Origin: an uncultured Bacteroides sp.
GTDB lineage: Bacteria; Bacteroidota; Bacteroidia; Bacteroidales; Bacteroidaceae
Direction: 5' to 3'
Length of the DNA stretch: 25,017 nucleotides
Assembly: GCA_900551445.1 (NCBI GenBank)
Contig: URWA01000040.1
Span: 1-25,017 of the forward strand
Part shown: in pieces, positions 15,166-23,279 of the stretch
Layout of the letters: each line of letters starts with the position of its first letter
Numbering within the stretch: position 1 is the first letter of the stretch
The notes under the pieces: model-generated
What the model was told of the DNA's origin: nothing
Seen by the model: only the letters and a program-made list of their open reading frames with translations
Databases searched by the model: none
Position numbers and translations under genes: made by a program

Positions 15166-17109
15166 ATGGAGGAAAATAACGAACACACCGTTTCTTCCGC
15201 CAACTATACGGAAGAGAACATTCGCCACCTGAGCGACATGGAGCACGTGCGCACCCGTCCCGGTATGTATATCGGACGACTGGGCGACGGTTCACAGGCC
15301 GAAGATGGTATCTATGTGCTGCTCAAGGAAGTGGTGGACAACAGCATCGACGAGTTCAAGATGGGAGCCGGAAAGCGCATCGAGATTCAGCTGGAAGACA
15401 ACCTGCGTGTGTCCGTGCGCGACTATGGCCGAGGTATCCCTTTGGGGAGTCTGGTCGATGCCGTCTCCATGCTGAACACCGGTGGAAAGTACGACACCAA
15501 GGCTTTCAAGAAAAGTGTGGGGCTGAATGGAGTAGGTGCCAAGGCGGTCAATGCCTTGAGTTCCCGTTTTGTGGCCTGGAGTGCCCGCGACGGACAGATG
15601 CGCAAGGCCGTGTTCGAACGCGGGGAACTGATCAGTGACGAGACCTGCGCCACCGACGAGGAAAACGGTACCTATATCTTCTTTGAACCCGATGATACCC
15701 TGTTCCTGAACTATCGTTTCCGTCCGGAGTTTATCGAGACCATGCTCCGTAACTATACCTATTTAAATACGGGCCTTTCCATTTACTATAACGGTCACCG
15801 CATTATAAGCCGTAACGGACTGGAAGATTTGCTGAACGACAACATGACGGCGCCGGGGTTGTATCCCATCGTACATCTCACGGGCGAAGACATCGAGATT
15901 GCCTTCACCCACAGTGCCCAGTACGGCGAAGAATACTATTCCTTTGTCAACGGACAGCACACCACCCAGGGAGGAACCCATCAGAGTGCCTTCAAGGAAC
16001 ACATTGCCCGCACCATCAAGGAATTCTACGGAAAGAATCTCGAATACCAGGATATCCGTAACGGACTGGTGGCTGCCATTGCCATCAACGTGATTGAGCC
16101 TACCTTCGAGAGCCAGACCAAAATCAAGCTCGGGTCGCTCACCATGGCCCCCGAGAAAGATTCCGAAGGCAATCCCTATCCGCTTTCTGGAGTCAGTGTG
16201 AACAAGTTTGTGGGCGATTTCGTGAAGGAACAGGTGGACAATTACCTTCACAAGCATCCCGACGTGGCCGAAATCCTGTTGCAGAAAATCCAGGAATCCG
16301 AAAAAGAGCGCAAGGCCATTGCCGGCGTGACGAAGATTGCCCGCGAGCGTGCCAAGAAAGCCAACCTGCACAACCGCAAGTTGCGCGACTGCCGCATCCA
16401 CCTCAACGACCAGAAAGGCGGTAAGAAAGACGAAGAAGACGACCCCCGTTTGGAAAGTTCCATCTTCATCACCGAGGGAGATTCGGCCAGCGGTTCCATT
16501 ACGAAGAGCCGCGATGTCAACACCCAGGCGGTGTTCAGCTTGCGCGGTAAGCCGCTGAACTCGTTCGGCCTCACCAAGAAGGTGGTCTACGAGAACGAGG
16601 AATTCAACCTTCTGCAGGCAGCCCTCAACATCGAAGACGGGCTCGACGGTCTCCGATATAATAAGGTAATCGTAGCCACTGATGCCGATGTGGACGGTAT
16701 GCACATCCGTCTGCTGATGATTACTTTCTTCCTGCAGTTCTTCCCCGACCTGATTAAGAAAGGTCATGTGTATATTTTACAGACCCCACTGTTCCGCGTG
16801 CGCAACCGCAAGAAAGGTGTTTACGAAACCATCTACTGTTATTCGGACGAAGAGCGCCTGGCCGCCATCGAGAAACTGAGTCCCAATCCGGAAATCACTC
16901 GATTCAAAGGACTGGGAGAAATCTCACCCGACGAGTTCCGTCATTTCATTGGCAAGGACATGCGTCTGGAGCAGGTAACCCTCCGCAAGACCGACGCCGT
17001 GAAGGAACTGCTGGAGTTCTACATGGGTAAGAACACCATGGAACGTCAGAACTTCATCATCGACAACCTGGTGGTGGAAGAAGACTTGATTAAGAATGAA
17101 GAAGAATAA
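15166..17109 (+). CDS. parE: DNA topoisomerase IV subunit B
   Basis: This 647-residue type IIA topoisomerase ATPase subunit decatenates replicated chromosomes together with ParC. The GHKL ATPase is complete: catalytic E55 and N59 in KEVVDNSIDE, RDYGRGIP at 85-92, and the lid GLNGVGAKAVNA. The TOPRIM domain has E437 in ITEGDSASG and D506/D508 in DADVDG. The C-terminal RFKGLGEISPDEF is conserved. The N-terminal HVRTRPGMYIG followed by the insert GDGSQAEDG, and the absence of a typical GyrB start, favour ParE over GyrB. A Shine-Dalgarno-like AAAGGGG lies upstream of the ATG. No partner parC is in the window. Confidence 0.9.
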   Translation: MEENNEHTVSSANYTEENIRHLSDMEHVRTRPGMYIGRLGDGSQAEDGIYVLLKEVVDNSIDEFKMGAGKRIEIQLEDNLRVSVRDYGRGIPLGSLVDAVSMLNTGGKYDTKAFKKSVGLNGVGAKAVNALSSRFVAWSARDGQMRKAVFERGELISDETCATDEENGTYIFFEPDDTLFLNYRFRPEFIETMLRNYTYLNTGLSIYYNGHRIISRNGLEDLLNDNMTAPGLYPIVHLTGEDIEIAFTHSAQYGEEYYSFVNGQHTTQGGTHQSAFKEHIARTIKEFYGKNLEYQDIRNGLVAAIAINVIEPTFESQTKIKLGSLTMAPEKDSEGNPYPLSGVSVNKFVGDFVKEQVDNYLHKHPDVAEILLQKIQESEKERKAIAGVTKIARERAKKANLHNRKLRDCRIHLNDQKGGKKDEEDDPRLESSIFITEGDSASGSITKSRDVNTQAVFSLRGKPLNSFGLTKKVVYENEEFNLLQAALNIEDGLDGLRYNKVIVATDADVDGMHIRLLMITFFLQFFPDLIKKGHVYILQTPLFRVRNRKKGVYETIYCYSDEERLAAIEKLSPNPEITRFKGLGEISPDEFRHFIGKDMRLEQVTLRKTDAVKELLEFYMGKNTMERQNFIIDNLVVEEDLIKNEEE

Positions 17110-17139
17110 TGAATAATTAATAACTGCCAGTCATCAGTG

Positions 17140-17601
17140 ATGAAAAAAGCAATATTCCCGGGCACGTTCGACCCGTTTACCATCGGCCACTATTCCGTGG
17201 TGAAGCGTGCCCTGACCTTTATGGATGAAATCATCATCGGCATCGGAGTGAATGACAAGAAGAAGACCTGGTTCCCCACCGAACGGCGTGTGGAAATGAT
17301 CCGGAAACTCTATGCCGACGAACCCCGTATCACCGTCGAGGCATACGACAATCTGACGGTGGATTTTGCCCGCGAACGGGGGGCCGGATTCATTATCCGC
17401 GGCATCCGTACCGTACACGATTTTGAATACGAAGAAACCATTGCCGACATCAACCGCAAGCTAGCCGGCGTGGAAACCATCCTGCTCTTTACCGAGCCGG
17501 AACTGACTGCCATCAGCTCCACCATCGTGCGCGAACTGTTGCAGTATGGCAAGGACGTGTCGGCGTTCCTGCCTGAAGGAATGGATATAGACGAAAAATA
17601 A
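17140..17601 (+). CDS. coaD: Phosphopantetheine adenylyltransferase
   Basis: This 153-residue nucleotidyltransferase makes dephospho-CoA from 4'-phosphopantetheine and ATP in coenzyme A synthesis. The T-x-G-H motif is T14-H17 within GTFDPFTIGH. RGIRTVHDFEYE and ISSTIVREL, the second nucleotide-binding motif, complete the signature. A GTG directly before the ATG could extend it by one residue, but the ATG at 17140 gives the standard MKKAIFPGTFDP start. It lies 30 nt after parE and 12 nt before the S41 protease gene. Confidence 0.96.
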   Translation: MKKAIFPGTFDPFTIGHYSVVKRALTFMDEIIIGIGVNDKKKTWFPTERRVEMIRKLYADEPRITVEAYDNLTVDFARERGAGFIIRGIRTVHDFEYEETIADINRKLAGVETILLFTEPELTAISSTIVRELLQYGKDVSAFLPEGMDIDEK

Positions 17602-17613
17602 AACTTTCAGCAC

Positions 17614-19203
17614 ATGAAAATCAGAAAATATGTTTTGGCGTTCTTCTGTGGGCTCACGGCTTGGACGGCCTTGCCTGCACAGAACAAACTTCTTGATTCC
17701 CCCTCGCGCAAGTTGCAGCTGGCGGAGTTTGCTATTTCCAATCTCTATGTAGATAAGGTAGACGAAGACAAACTGGTGGAAACTGCCATTGTCAGCATGC
17801 TTGAGGAGCTTGACCCACATTCCACCTATTCCGACCCGGAGGAAGTGAAGCGTCTCAATGAACCTCTCCAAGGAAATTTCGACGGCATCGGTATTCAGTT
17901 CAACATGGCCACCGACACCCTCTTTGTCATCCAACCCGTATCGGGCGGTCCTTCCGAGAAAGTCGGCATCCTGGCCGGCGACCGCATCATCGAAGTGAAC
18001 GACACCGTAATTGCCGGCGTGAAGATGAACACCGACGAGGTGATGCGCCGTCTGCGCGGACCGAAAGGTTCTACGGTGACGGTGAAGGTGCTGCGTGCCG
18101 GTGTCAAGGAACTCCTGCCGTTCACCATCAAGCGTGACAAGATTCCCGTGTACAGCCTCGACGCCTCCTATATGGTAGAAGGACAGATTGGCTATATCCG
18201 TGTAAACCGTTTTGCCGCCACTACCGGCAAGGAATTCACGGATGCCCTCCATAAATTGCAGAAGCAAGGCATGAAAGACCTGATTCTCGACTTGCAGGGC
18301 AACGGTGGCGGTTACCTGAATGCAGCCATCAGCCTGTGCGACCAGATTTTGGGCGAAAAGGAACTCATTGTCTATACAGAAGGCCGCCGCAATCCGCGGT
18401 CGGAATTTGAGGCCAAGGGCGACGGCGATTTCCAGCAAGGCCGTCTGGTGGTGCTCGTCGATGAATATTCGGCTTCGGCCAGCGAGATTGTTACCGGAGC
18501 CATTCAGGACTGGGACCGTGGTATCGTGGTCGGTCGCCGTACCTTTGGAAAAGGACTGGTGCAGCGTCCCATCGACCTGCCCGACGGCTCCATGATTCGT
18601 CTGACGGTGGCCCGTTACTATACTCCTTCGGGCCGTTGCATCCAGAAGCCCTACGAAAGCATTGAAAAATACAACCAGGATTTGATTGACCGCTACAACC
18701 GGGGTGAAATGATGAGTGCCGACAGCATCCACTTCCCCGATTCGCTCAAGGCCAAGACCCTGAAGCTGGGACGCACGGTGTATGGCGGTGGAGGTATCAT
18801 GCCCGACTATTTCGTGCCTATCGACACCACGATGTACACCGATTACTACCTGTCTCTCCGCGACAAGGGAGCCATGGTGCAGCTGAACATCAAGCTCATC
18901 GACCGTTATCGGCAGGAATGGCTCAAGCGTTACAAGACCTTCGACCGTTTCAACCGTGAGTTTGAAGTGACCAAGGAGATGCTCGACGAGCTGGTGGCAC
19001 AGGGCACTTCGCTGGGCGTGAAGTATGACGAAGCCCAGTTCCAGACCGCCCTGCCGCTGGTAAAGACCCAGCTGAAGGCCCTGCTGGCCCGCGACATCTG
19101 GGACATGAACGAATACTTCCAGGTGATTAACACGCTGAGCGACAGCATGAAGAAAGCCGTGGAACTGTTGCGTGAGCCCGGTCTGAATTTCCCCAAAAGA
19201 TAA
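17614..19203 (+). CDS. S41 family C-terminal processing peptidase (CtpA/Prc-like)
   Basis: This 529-residue exported serine protease begins with a signal peptide (MKIRKYVLAFFCGLTAWTAL, likely cut near residue 22). A PDZ domain follows at about 85-175. The S41 catalytic core has S288 in YSASASE, K313 in FGKG and Q317, the spacing seen in E. coli Tsp. The C-terminal third (about 370-529) is a helical, charged extension. Such enzymes cleave proteins from their C-terminus in the periplasm. The natural substrate is unknown. It is the last gene of the operon, followed by a palindrome array and terminator. Confidence 0.93.
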   Translation: MKIRKYVLAFFCGLTAWTALPAQNKLLDSPSRKLQLAEFAISNLYVDKVDEDKLVETAIVSMLEELDPHSTYSDPEEVKRLNEPLQGNFDGIGIQFNMATDTLFVIQPVSGGPSEKVGILAGDRIIEVNDTVIAGVKMNTDEVMRRLRGPKGSTVTVKVLRAGVKELLPFTIKRDKIPVYSLDASYMVEGQIGYIRVNRFAATTGKEFTDALHKLQKQGMKDLILDLQGNGGGYLNAAISLCDQILGEKELIVYTEGRRNPRSEFEAKGDGDFQQGRLVVLVDEYSASASEIVTGAIQDWDRGIVVGRRTFGKGLVQRPIDLPDGSMIRLTVARYYTPSGRCIQKPYESIEKYNQDLIDRYNRGEMMSADSIHFPDSLKAKTLKLGRTVYGGGGIMPDYFVPIDTTMYTDYYLSLRDKGAMVQLNIKLIDRYRQEWLKRYKTFDRFNREFEVTKEMLDELVAQGTSLGVKYDEAQFQTALPLVKTQLKALLARDIWDMNEYFQVINTLSDSMKKAVELLREPGLNFPKR

Positions 19204-19210
19204 GCTCCGA

Positions 19211-19338
19211 AAAACGCCTTTGCGTTTTACTGGAAACGCAAGTACGTTTCAAGTAAAACGCAAGGACGTTTTCCCTAAAACGCAAGTGCGTTTGGATCAA
19301 AACTCTTCGGCGTTTTGTTTCAAACGCACTTGTGTTTT
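19211..19338. repeat. Six 18-bp imperfect palindromes at exact 22-bp spacing
   Basis: Units start at 19211, 19233, 19255, 19277, 19299 and 19321. Each is 18 bp, separated by 4-bp spacers of unrelated sequence. The consensus is AAAACGC-N4-GCGTTTT. Unit 2 has both end bases changed in a compensating way (G..C), which keeps the palindrome. Unit 6 is the reverse complement of unit 4 with one difference. Either protein dimers or RNA hairpins could explain this. The array begins 7 bp after the S41 protease stop. Confidence 0.92.
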
Positions 19339-19341
19339 TTT
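19277..19341 (+). terminator. Terminator formed by palindrome units 4 and 6
   Basis: Unit 4 (19277-19294) can pair with unit 6 (19321-19338) over 18 bp with one G-U pair, with unit 5 forming an inner hairpin. Seven Ts follow (19335-19341). This is a good rho-independent terminator for the operon that ends with the S41 protease. Unit 6 alone followed by Ts could also serve. Confidence 0.75.
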
Positions 19342-19388
19342 ATGCCCCTGAATCGGCCGGTTGATTACAGAATTTTTTCCATAATCTG

Positions 19389-19419
19389 TTGTATTATCTG
19401 AATAAATCTTCTAATTTTG
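19389..19419 (+). promoter_or_regulatory. Bacteroides-type promoter of the frdCAB operon
   Basis: The -7 element TAATTTTG (19412-19419) fits TAnnTTTG. A TTG at 19389-19391 lies 20 bp upstream, the proper -33 spacing. Transcription should start near 19426, giving a leader of about 62 nt that is very AT-rich. No clear FNR-type palindrome is visible. Confidence 0.7.
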
Positions 19420-19488
19420 CATCATAATTTGGACCGTGGAGTGCGAAATTATAGTTCTAACAATTAAATAATTTAAATTCAATCATTT

Positions 19489-20178
19489 ATGTGGTTAAGT
19501 AATTCATCTATTGGAAGGAAAGTGGTGATGAGCGTCACAGGTATCGCCCTTGTCCTGTTTCTGACATTTCACATGGCGATGAACCTTGTTGCATTGTTCT
19601 CGGGCGAGGCATACAACATGGTCTGTGAGTTCCTCGGCGCTAACTGGTATGCACTGGTAGCTACTGTCGGACTGGCTGCCCTGTTTGTAATTCACATCAT
19701 CTACGCTTTCTGGCTGACGATGCTGAACCGTGCCGCACGCGGTCACGAACGTTATGCAGTGACAGCAAAACCGAAAAACGTGGAATGGGCATCTCAGAAC
19801 ATGCTGGTGCTGGGTATCATCGTTATCCTGGGTCTGGCACTTCACTTTGTGAACTTCTGGAGCAAAATGCAGTTCGCTGAAATCGTGGGTAACCCGATGT
19901 TGGGAGGTCTTCATGCAGCCGACGGTTATGGCTACATCCTGCAGACATTCGCTAATCCGGTATTCTTTGTACTGTACATCATCTGGCTGATTGCCTTGTG
20001 GTTCCATTTGACTCACGGATTCTGGAGCGCCATGCAGACGCTGGGTTGGAACAACACCATCTGGATTAACCGCTGGAAATGCATCTCAAACATCTATTCT
20101 ACCATCATCGTACTGGGTTTCATGCTGGTGGCTGTAGTGTTCTTCCTGAAGAGCCTGATGGGTTGCGGTGCTTGCTAA
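19489..20178 (+). CDS. frdC: Fumarate reductase / succinate dehydrogenase cytochrome b subunit
   Basis: This 229-residue membrane anchor of quinol:fumarate reductase has five transmembrane helices, at about 13-38, 55-77, 103-122, 155-175 and 203-225. Histidines in or next to helices (H28, the one in FVIHIIYAF, H118 in LALHFVNFW, and those in LWFHLTHGFW) can bind two b haems, as in the Wolinella and Bacillus single-anchor type. It passes electrons from menaquinol to the iron-sulfur subunit. The N-terminus MWLSNSSIGRKVVMSVTG matches Bacteroides FrdC. It is first in the frdCAB operon, 33 bp before frdA. Confidence 0.93.
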   Translation: MWLSNSSIGRKVVMSVTGIALVLFLTFHMAMNLVALFSGEAYNMVCEFLGANWYALVATVGLAALFVIHIIYAFWLTMLNRAARGHERYAVTAKPKNVEWASQNMLVLGIIVILGLALHFVNFWSKMQFAEIVGNPMLGGLHAADGYGYILQTFANPVFFVLYIIWLIALWFHLTHGFWSAMQTLGWNNTIWINRWKCISNIYSTIIVLGFMLVAVVFFLKSLMGCGAC

Positions 20179-20211
20179 TTTAAGTGTAACTGATTAAATT
20201 GAAAAAACATT

Positions 20212-22194
20212 ATGACTAAGATACTTGATTCTAAGATTCCTGAAGGCCCGATAGCTGAGAAATGGACCAATTATAAAGCTCACCAGAAACTGGTGAACCC
20301 GGCTAACAAACGTCGTCTGGACATCATCGTAGTAGGTACAGGTTTGGCAGGTGCTTCTGCAGCTGCTTCTCTGGGTGAAATGGGATTCCGCGTATTCAAC
20401 TTCTGTATTCAGGACTCTCCGCGTCGTGCGCACTCTATTGCTGCACAGGGAGGTATCAACGCGGCTAAGAATTACCAGAACGACGGTGACTCTGTATATC
20501 GTCTGTTCTATGATACAGTGAAAGGTGGTGACTACCGTGCACGTGAAGCTAACGTATATCGTCTGGCCGAAGTGTCAAACAACATCATCGACCAGTGCGT
20601 GGCACAGGGTGTTCCTTTCGCTCGTGAATACGGTGGTACACTGGCTAACCGTTCATTCGGTGGTGCACAGGTATCTCGTACTTTCTACGCCAAAGGTCAG
20701 ACTGGTCAGCAGCTGTTGCTGGGTGCTTATTCAGCATTGAGCCGTCAGGTAGGTGCAGGTACTGTAAAACTGTACACCCGTTACGAAATGGAAGACATCG
20801 TCCTCATCGACGGTCGTGCACGCGGTATCATTGCCAAGAACCTGGTAACTGGTAAGTTGGAACGTTTCGCTGCCCATGCAGTGGTAATCGCTACTGGTGG
20901 TTACGGTAACACTTACTTCCTGTCTACCAACGCTATGGCTTGTAACTGTACAGCTGCCATGTCTTGCTACCGTAAAGGTGCGTTCTTCGCTAACCCGGCT
21001 TACGTACAGATTCACCCGACTTGTATTCCGGTACACGGTGACAAGCAGTCTAAACTGACTTTGATGTCTGAATCTCTGCGTAACGATGGTCGTATCTGGG
21101 TTCCGAAGAAACTGGAAGATGCCAAAGCATTGCAGGCTGGTACCATGAAGCCGACAGACATCCCTGAAGAAGACCGTGACTATTACTTGGAACGCCGTTA
21201 TCCGGCATTCGGTAACCTGGTTCCGCGTGACGTTGCTTCACGTGCTGCCAAGGAACGTTGCGACCATGGCTTTGGTGTGAACAACACAGGTCTGGCTGTT
21301 TACCTGGACTTCTCTGAATGTATCGAACGTCTGGGCTTGGATGTAGTTCGTCAGCGTTACGGTAACTTGTTCGACATGTACGAAGAAATCACTGACGTGA
21401 ATCCGGGTGAAGTAGGAAAAGAAATCAATGGCGTGAAATATTATAATCCGATGATGATTTATCCGGCTATCCACTACACAATGGGTGGTATCTGGGTAGA
21501 CTACGAACTGCAGACTACTATCAAGGGTCTGTTCGCTATCGGTGAATGTAACTTCTCTGACCACGGTGCCAACCGTCTGGGTGCATCTGCATTGATGCAG
21601 GGTCTGGCCGACGGTTACTTCGTATTGCCTTACACTATCCAGAACTATCTGGCTGACCAGATTACTGTTCCTCGTTTCTCTACCGACCTGCCGGAATTTG
21701 AAGAGGCAGAAAACGGCGTGAAAGCGAAGATTGACCACCTGATGAACATCAAGGGTAAGAAATCTGTTGATTCTATCCATAAGGAATTGGGTCGTGTAAT
21801 GTGGGAATACGTCGGAATGGGACGTACGGCAGAAGGCTTGAAGACTGGTCTGGCCAAGCTGAAAGAAATCCGTAAGGAATTCGAAACCGAACTGTTCATT
21901 CCGGGGTCTAAGGAAGGTATGAACATTGAGCTGGATAAAGCTATCCGTCTGAACGACTTCATCACAATGGGTGAGCTGATTGCTTACGATGCATTGAACC
22001 GTAACGAATCTTGCGGTGGTCACTTCCGTGAAGAATACCAGACTGAAGAAGGTGAAGCAAAACGTGATGATGCCAACTTCTTCTACGTAGCTTGCTGGGA
22101 ATACCAGGGAAGCGACGACAAGGCTCCGGTATTGTACAAAGAACCGCTGGTTTACGAAGCTATCAAAGTACAGACTCGTAACTACAAGAGCTAA
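20212..22194 (+). CDS. frdA: Fumarate reductase / succinate dehydrogenase flavoprotein subunit
   Basis: This 660-residue catalytic subunit reduces fumarate to succinate, with covalently bound FAD. The FAD dinucleotide motif GTGLAG is at 42-47. H74 in RRAHSIAAQGG is the likely covalent FAD site. Conserved active-site parts include HPTCIPVHGDKQSKLTL and the FSDHGANRLGASAL region. Length suits the Bacteroides/Bacillus/Wolinella type. Codons are strongly biased to GGT, CGT and similar, unlike the preceding operon, which suggests high expression. In Bacteroides this enzyme is the terminal step of anaerobic respiration and yields succinate, so fumarate reduction is the expected direction. Confidence 0.96.
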   Translation: MTKILDSKIPEGPIAEKWTNYKAHQKLVNPANKRRLDIIVVGTGLAGASAAASLGEMGFRVFNFCIQDSPRRAHSIAAQGGINAAKNYQNDGDSVYRLFYDTVKGGDYRAREANVYRLAEVSNNIIDQCVAQGVPFAREYGGTLANRSFGGAQVSRTFYAKGQTGQQLLLGAYSALSRQVGAGTVKLYTRYEMEDIVLIDGRARGIIAKNLVTGKLERFAAHAVVIATGGYGNTYFLSTNAMACNCTAAMSCYRKGAFFANPAYVQIHPTCIPVHGDKQSKLTLMSESLRNDGRIWVPKKLEDAKALQAGTMKPTDIPEEDRDYYLERRYPAFGNLVPRDVASRAAKERCDHGFGVNNTGLAVYLDFSECIERLGLDVVRQRYGNLFDMYEEITDVNPGEVGKEINGVKYYNPMMIYPAIHYTMGGIWVDYELQTTIKGLFAIGECNFSDHGANRLGASALMQGLADGYFVLPYTIQNYLADQITVPRFSTDLPEFEEAENGVKAKIDHLMNIKGKKSVDSIHKELGRVMWEYVGMGRTAEGLKTGLAKLKEIRKEFETELFIPGSKEGMNIELDKAIRLNDFITMGELIAYDALNRNESCGGHFREEYQTEEGEAKRDDANFFYVACWEYQGSDDKAPVLYKEPLVYEAIKVQTRNYKS

Positions 22195-22229
22195 TCAGTG
22201 AAGTTAAACAATTAAAGAATCTAAGTAAA

Positions 22230-22985
22230 ATGGATAAAAATATATCATTTACGCTGAAAATTTGGCGTCAGAACGGACCTAAGGATAAAGGTCATTTCGA
22301 TACATTCCAGATGAAGGATATCCCGGGTGATACTTCTTTCCTGGAAATGCTGGATATCTTGAACGAACAGCTCATCGAAGAAGGAAAAGAACCGATTGTA
22401 TTCGACCACGACTGTCGTGAAGGTATCTGCGGTATGTGCTCATTGTATATCAACGGACATCCTCATGGACCTGCTACAGGAGCTACTACTTGCCAGATTT
22501 ACATGCGTCGTTTCAATGACGGCGATGTGATTACGGTTGAACCGTGGCGTTCTGCCGGTTTCCCGGTTATCAAGGACTTGATGGTAGACCGTTCTGCATA
22601 CGACAAAATCATGCAGGCCGGTGGTTACATCAGCGTGCGTACAGGTGCTCCTCAGGATGCCAACGCTATCCTGATTCCGAAGACCGTTGCCGACGAAGCC
22701 ATGGATGCTGCCACTTGTATCGGTTGCGGTGCTTGTGTAGCCGCTTGTAAGAACGGTTCAGCTATGCTGTTCGTTTCTGCCAAGGTGAGCCAGTTGAACC
22801 TGCTGCCTCAGGGTAAGCCGGAAGCATTGCGTCGTGCAAAGGCCATGATTGCCAAGATGGATGAACTGGGCTTCGGTAACTGTACGAACACTCGTGCCTG
22901 CGAAGCTGAATGTCCGAAATGTGTATCTATCAGCAATATCGCCCGTTTGAACCGCGATTTCATCAAGGCCAAACTGAAAGACTAA
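22230..22985 (+). CDS. frdB: Fumarate reductase / succinate dehydrogenase iron-sulfur subunit
   Basis: This 251-residue electron-transfer subunit carries all three clusters. The [2Fe-2S] ligands are C62, C67, C70 and C88. The [4Fe-4S] ligands are C163, C166, C169 and C228. The [3Fe-4S] ligands are C173, C218 and C224. Assignments are by alignment to the E. coli and Wolinella spacing. It links the quinol site of FrdC with the flavin of FrdA on the cytoplasmic face. It lies 35 bp after frdA, and a strong terminator follows. Confidence 0.96.
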   Translation: MDKNISFTLKIWRQNGPKDKGHFDTFQMKDIPGDTSFLEMLDILNEQLIEEGKEPIVFDHDCREGICGMCSLYINGHPHGPATGATTCQIYMRRFNDGDVITVEPWRSAGFPVIKDLMVDRSAYDKIMQAGGYISVRTGAPQDANAILIPKTVADEAMDAATCIGCGACVAACKNGSAMLFVSAKVSQLNLLPQGKPEALRRAKAMIAKMDELGFGNCTNTRACEAECPKCVSISNIARLNRDFIKAKLKD

Positions 22986-23012
22986 TTGTCAACTATTTCT
23001 GAATAAACAAAG

Positions 23013-23054
23013 ATTCGCCCCGGAGCAGAGATTGTTTCGGGGCGAATTGTTTTT
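23013..23054 (+). terminator. Rho-independent terminator of frdCAB
   Basis: A 10-bp GC-rich perfect stem (23013-23022 with 23038-23047) encloses a 15-nt loop, followed by TGTTTTT. It lies 27 bp after the frdB stop. Confidence 0.9.
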
Positions 23055-23100
23055 ATATTGCTAAAGATTTTTAAAAAGCTGAAAATCAAGGTATGAATAC

Positions 23101-23131
23101 TTGCACAGAATAAGTGTTATTCTTACATTTG
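23101..23131 (+). promoter_or_regulatory. Bacteroides-type promoter in the frdB-regulator gap
   Basis: TTG (23101-23103) and TACATTTG (23124-23131) are separated by 20 bp, a good fit to the -33/-7 pattern. The predicted start near 23138 overlaps an 8-bp palindrome TCACGTGA (23132-23139). A terminator follows only about 40 bp later. Confidence 0.65.
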
Positions 23132-23137
23132 TCACGT

Positions 23138-23203
23138 GATTTTTTTCATAGTATTAGATTTAAGGTTAACAAGGTTGGGAGAAAGCGTTCTCCCATTTTT
23201 TTT
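23138..23203 (+). ncRNA. Candidate small RNA or attenuated leader (about 65 nt)
   Basis: A consensus promoter ends at 23131, and a strong intrinsic terminator lies at 23176-23203. No plausible coding frame lies between. This gives a transcript of about 65 nt, either a small RNA or the leader of the downstream regulator gene (ATG 23280) with read-through control. I do not recognise an RNA family in it. Confidence 0.4.
23176..23203 (+). terminator. Intrinsic terminator upstream of the TPR/AraC regulator gene
   Basis: The stem TGGGAGAA (23176-23183) and TTCTCCCA (23188-23195) is perfect, with a 4-nt loop AGCG and eight Ts (23196-23203). It is the second terminator in the gap after frdB, so it is not needed for frdCAB. 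Confidence 0.85.
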
Positions 23204-23212
23204 GCCCTTTTT

Positions 23213-23243
23213 TTTGCGTGGAATAAAAAATTTGGTACTTTAA
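23213..23243 (+). promoter_or_regulatory. Possible promoter of the TPR/AraC regulator gene
   Basis: TTTG (23213-23216) and TACTTTAA (23236-23243) are 19 bp apart. The -7 part matches 4 of the 6 fixed bases of TAnnTTTG. The start would fall near 23250, with a leader of about 30 nt. Confidence 0.35.
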
Positions 23244-23279
23244 TGCCAGATTTAGAAGATACATAAAGAGGGAAATTTC

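Noticed and set aside
13984..15246. Minus-strand frame of 420 codons opposite the GNAT-like gene
   Set aside because: It is antisense to a gene with a sensible protein and runs into parE. Its translation shows no family features.
19340..19488. FNR-like operator upstream of frdC
   Set aside because: A TTGAT half-site is visible but no matching ATCAA half lies at the right distance.
23132..23139. TCACGTGA as a second parS-like site
   Set aside because: Only the central 8 bp match; the flanking bases (TG..CA arms) do not fit the 16-bp parS.
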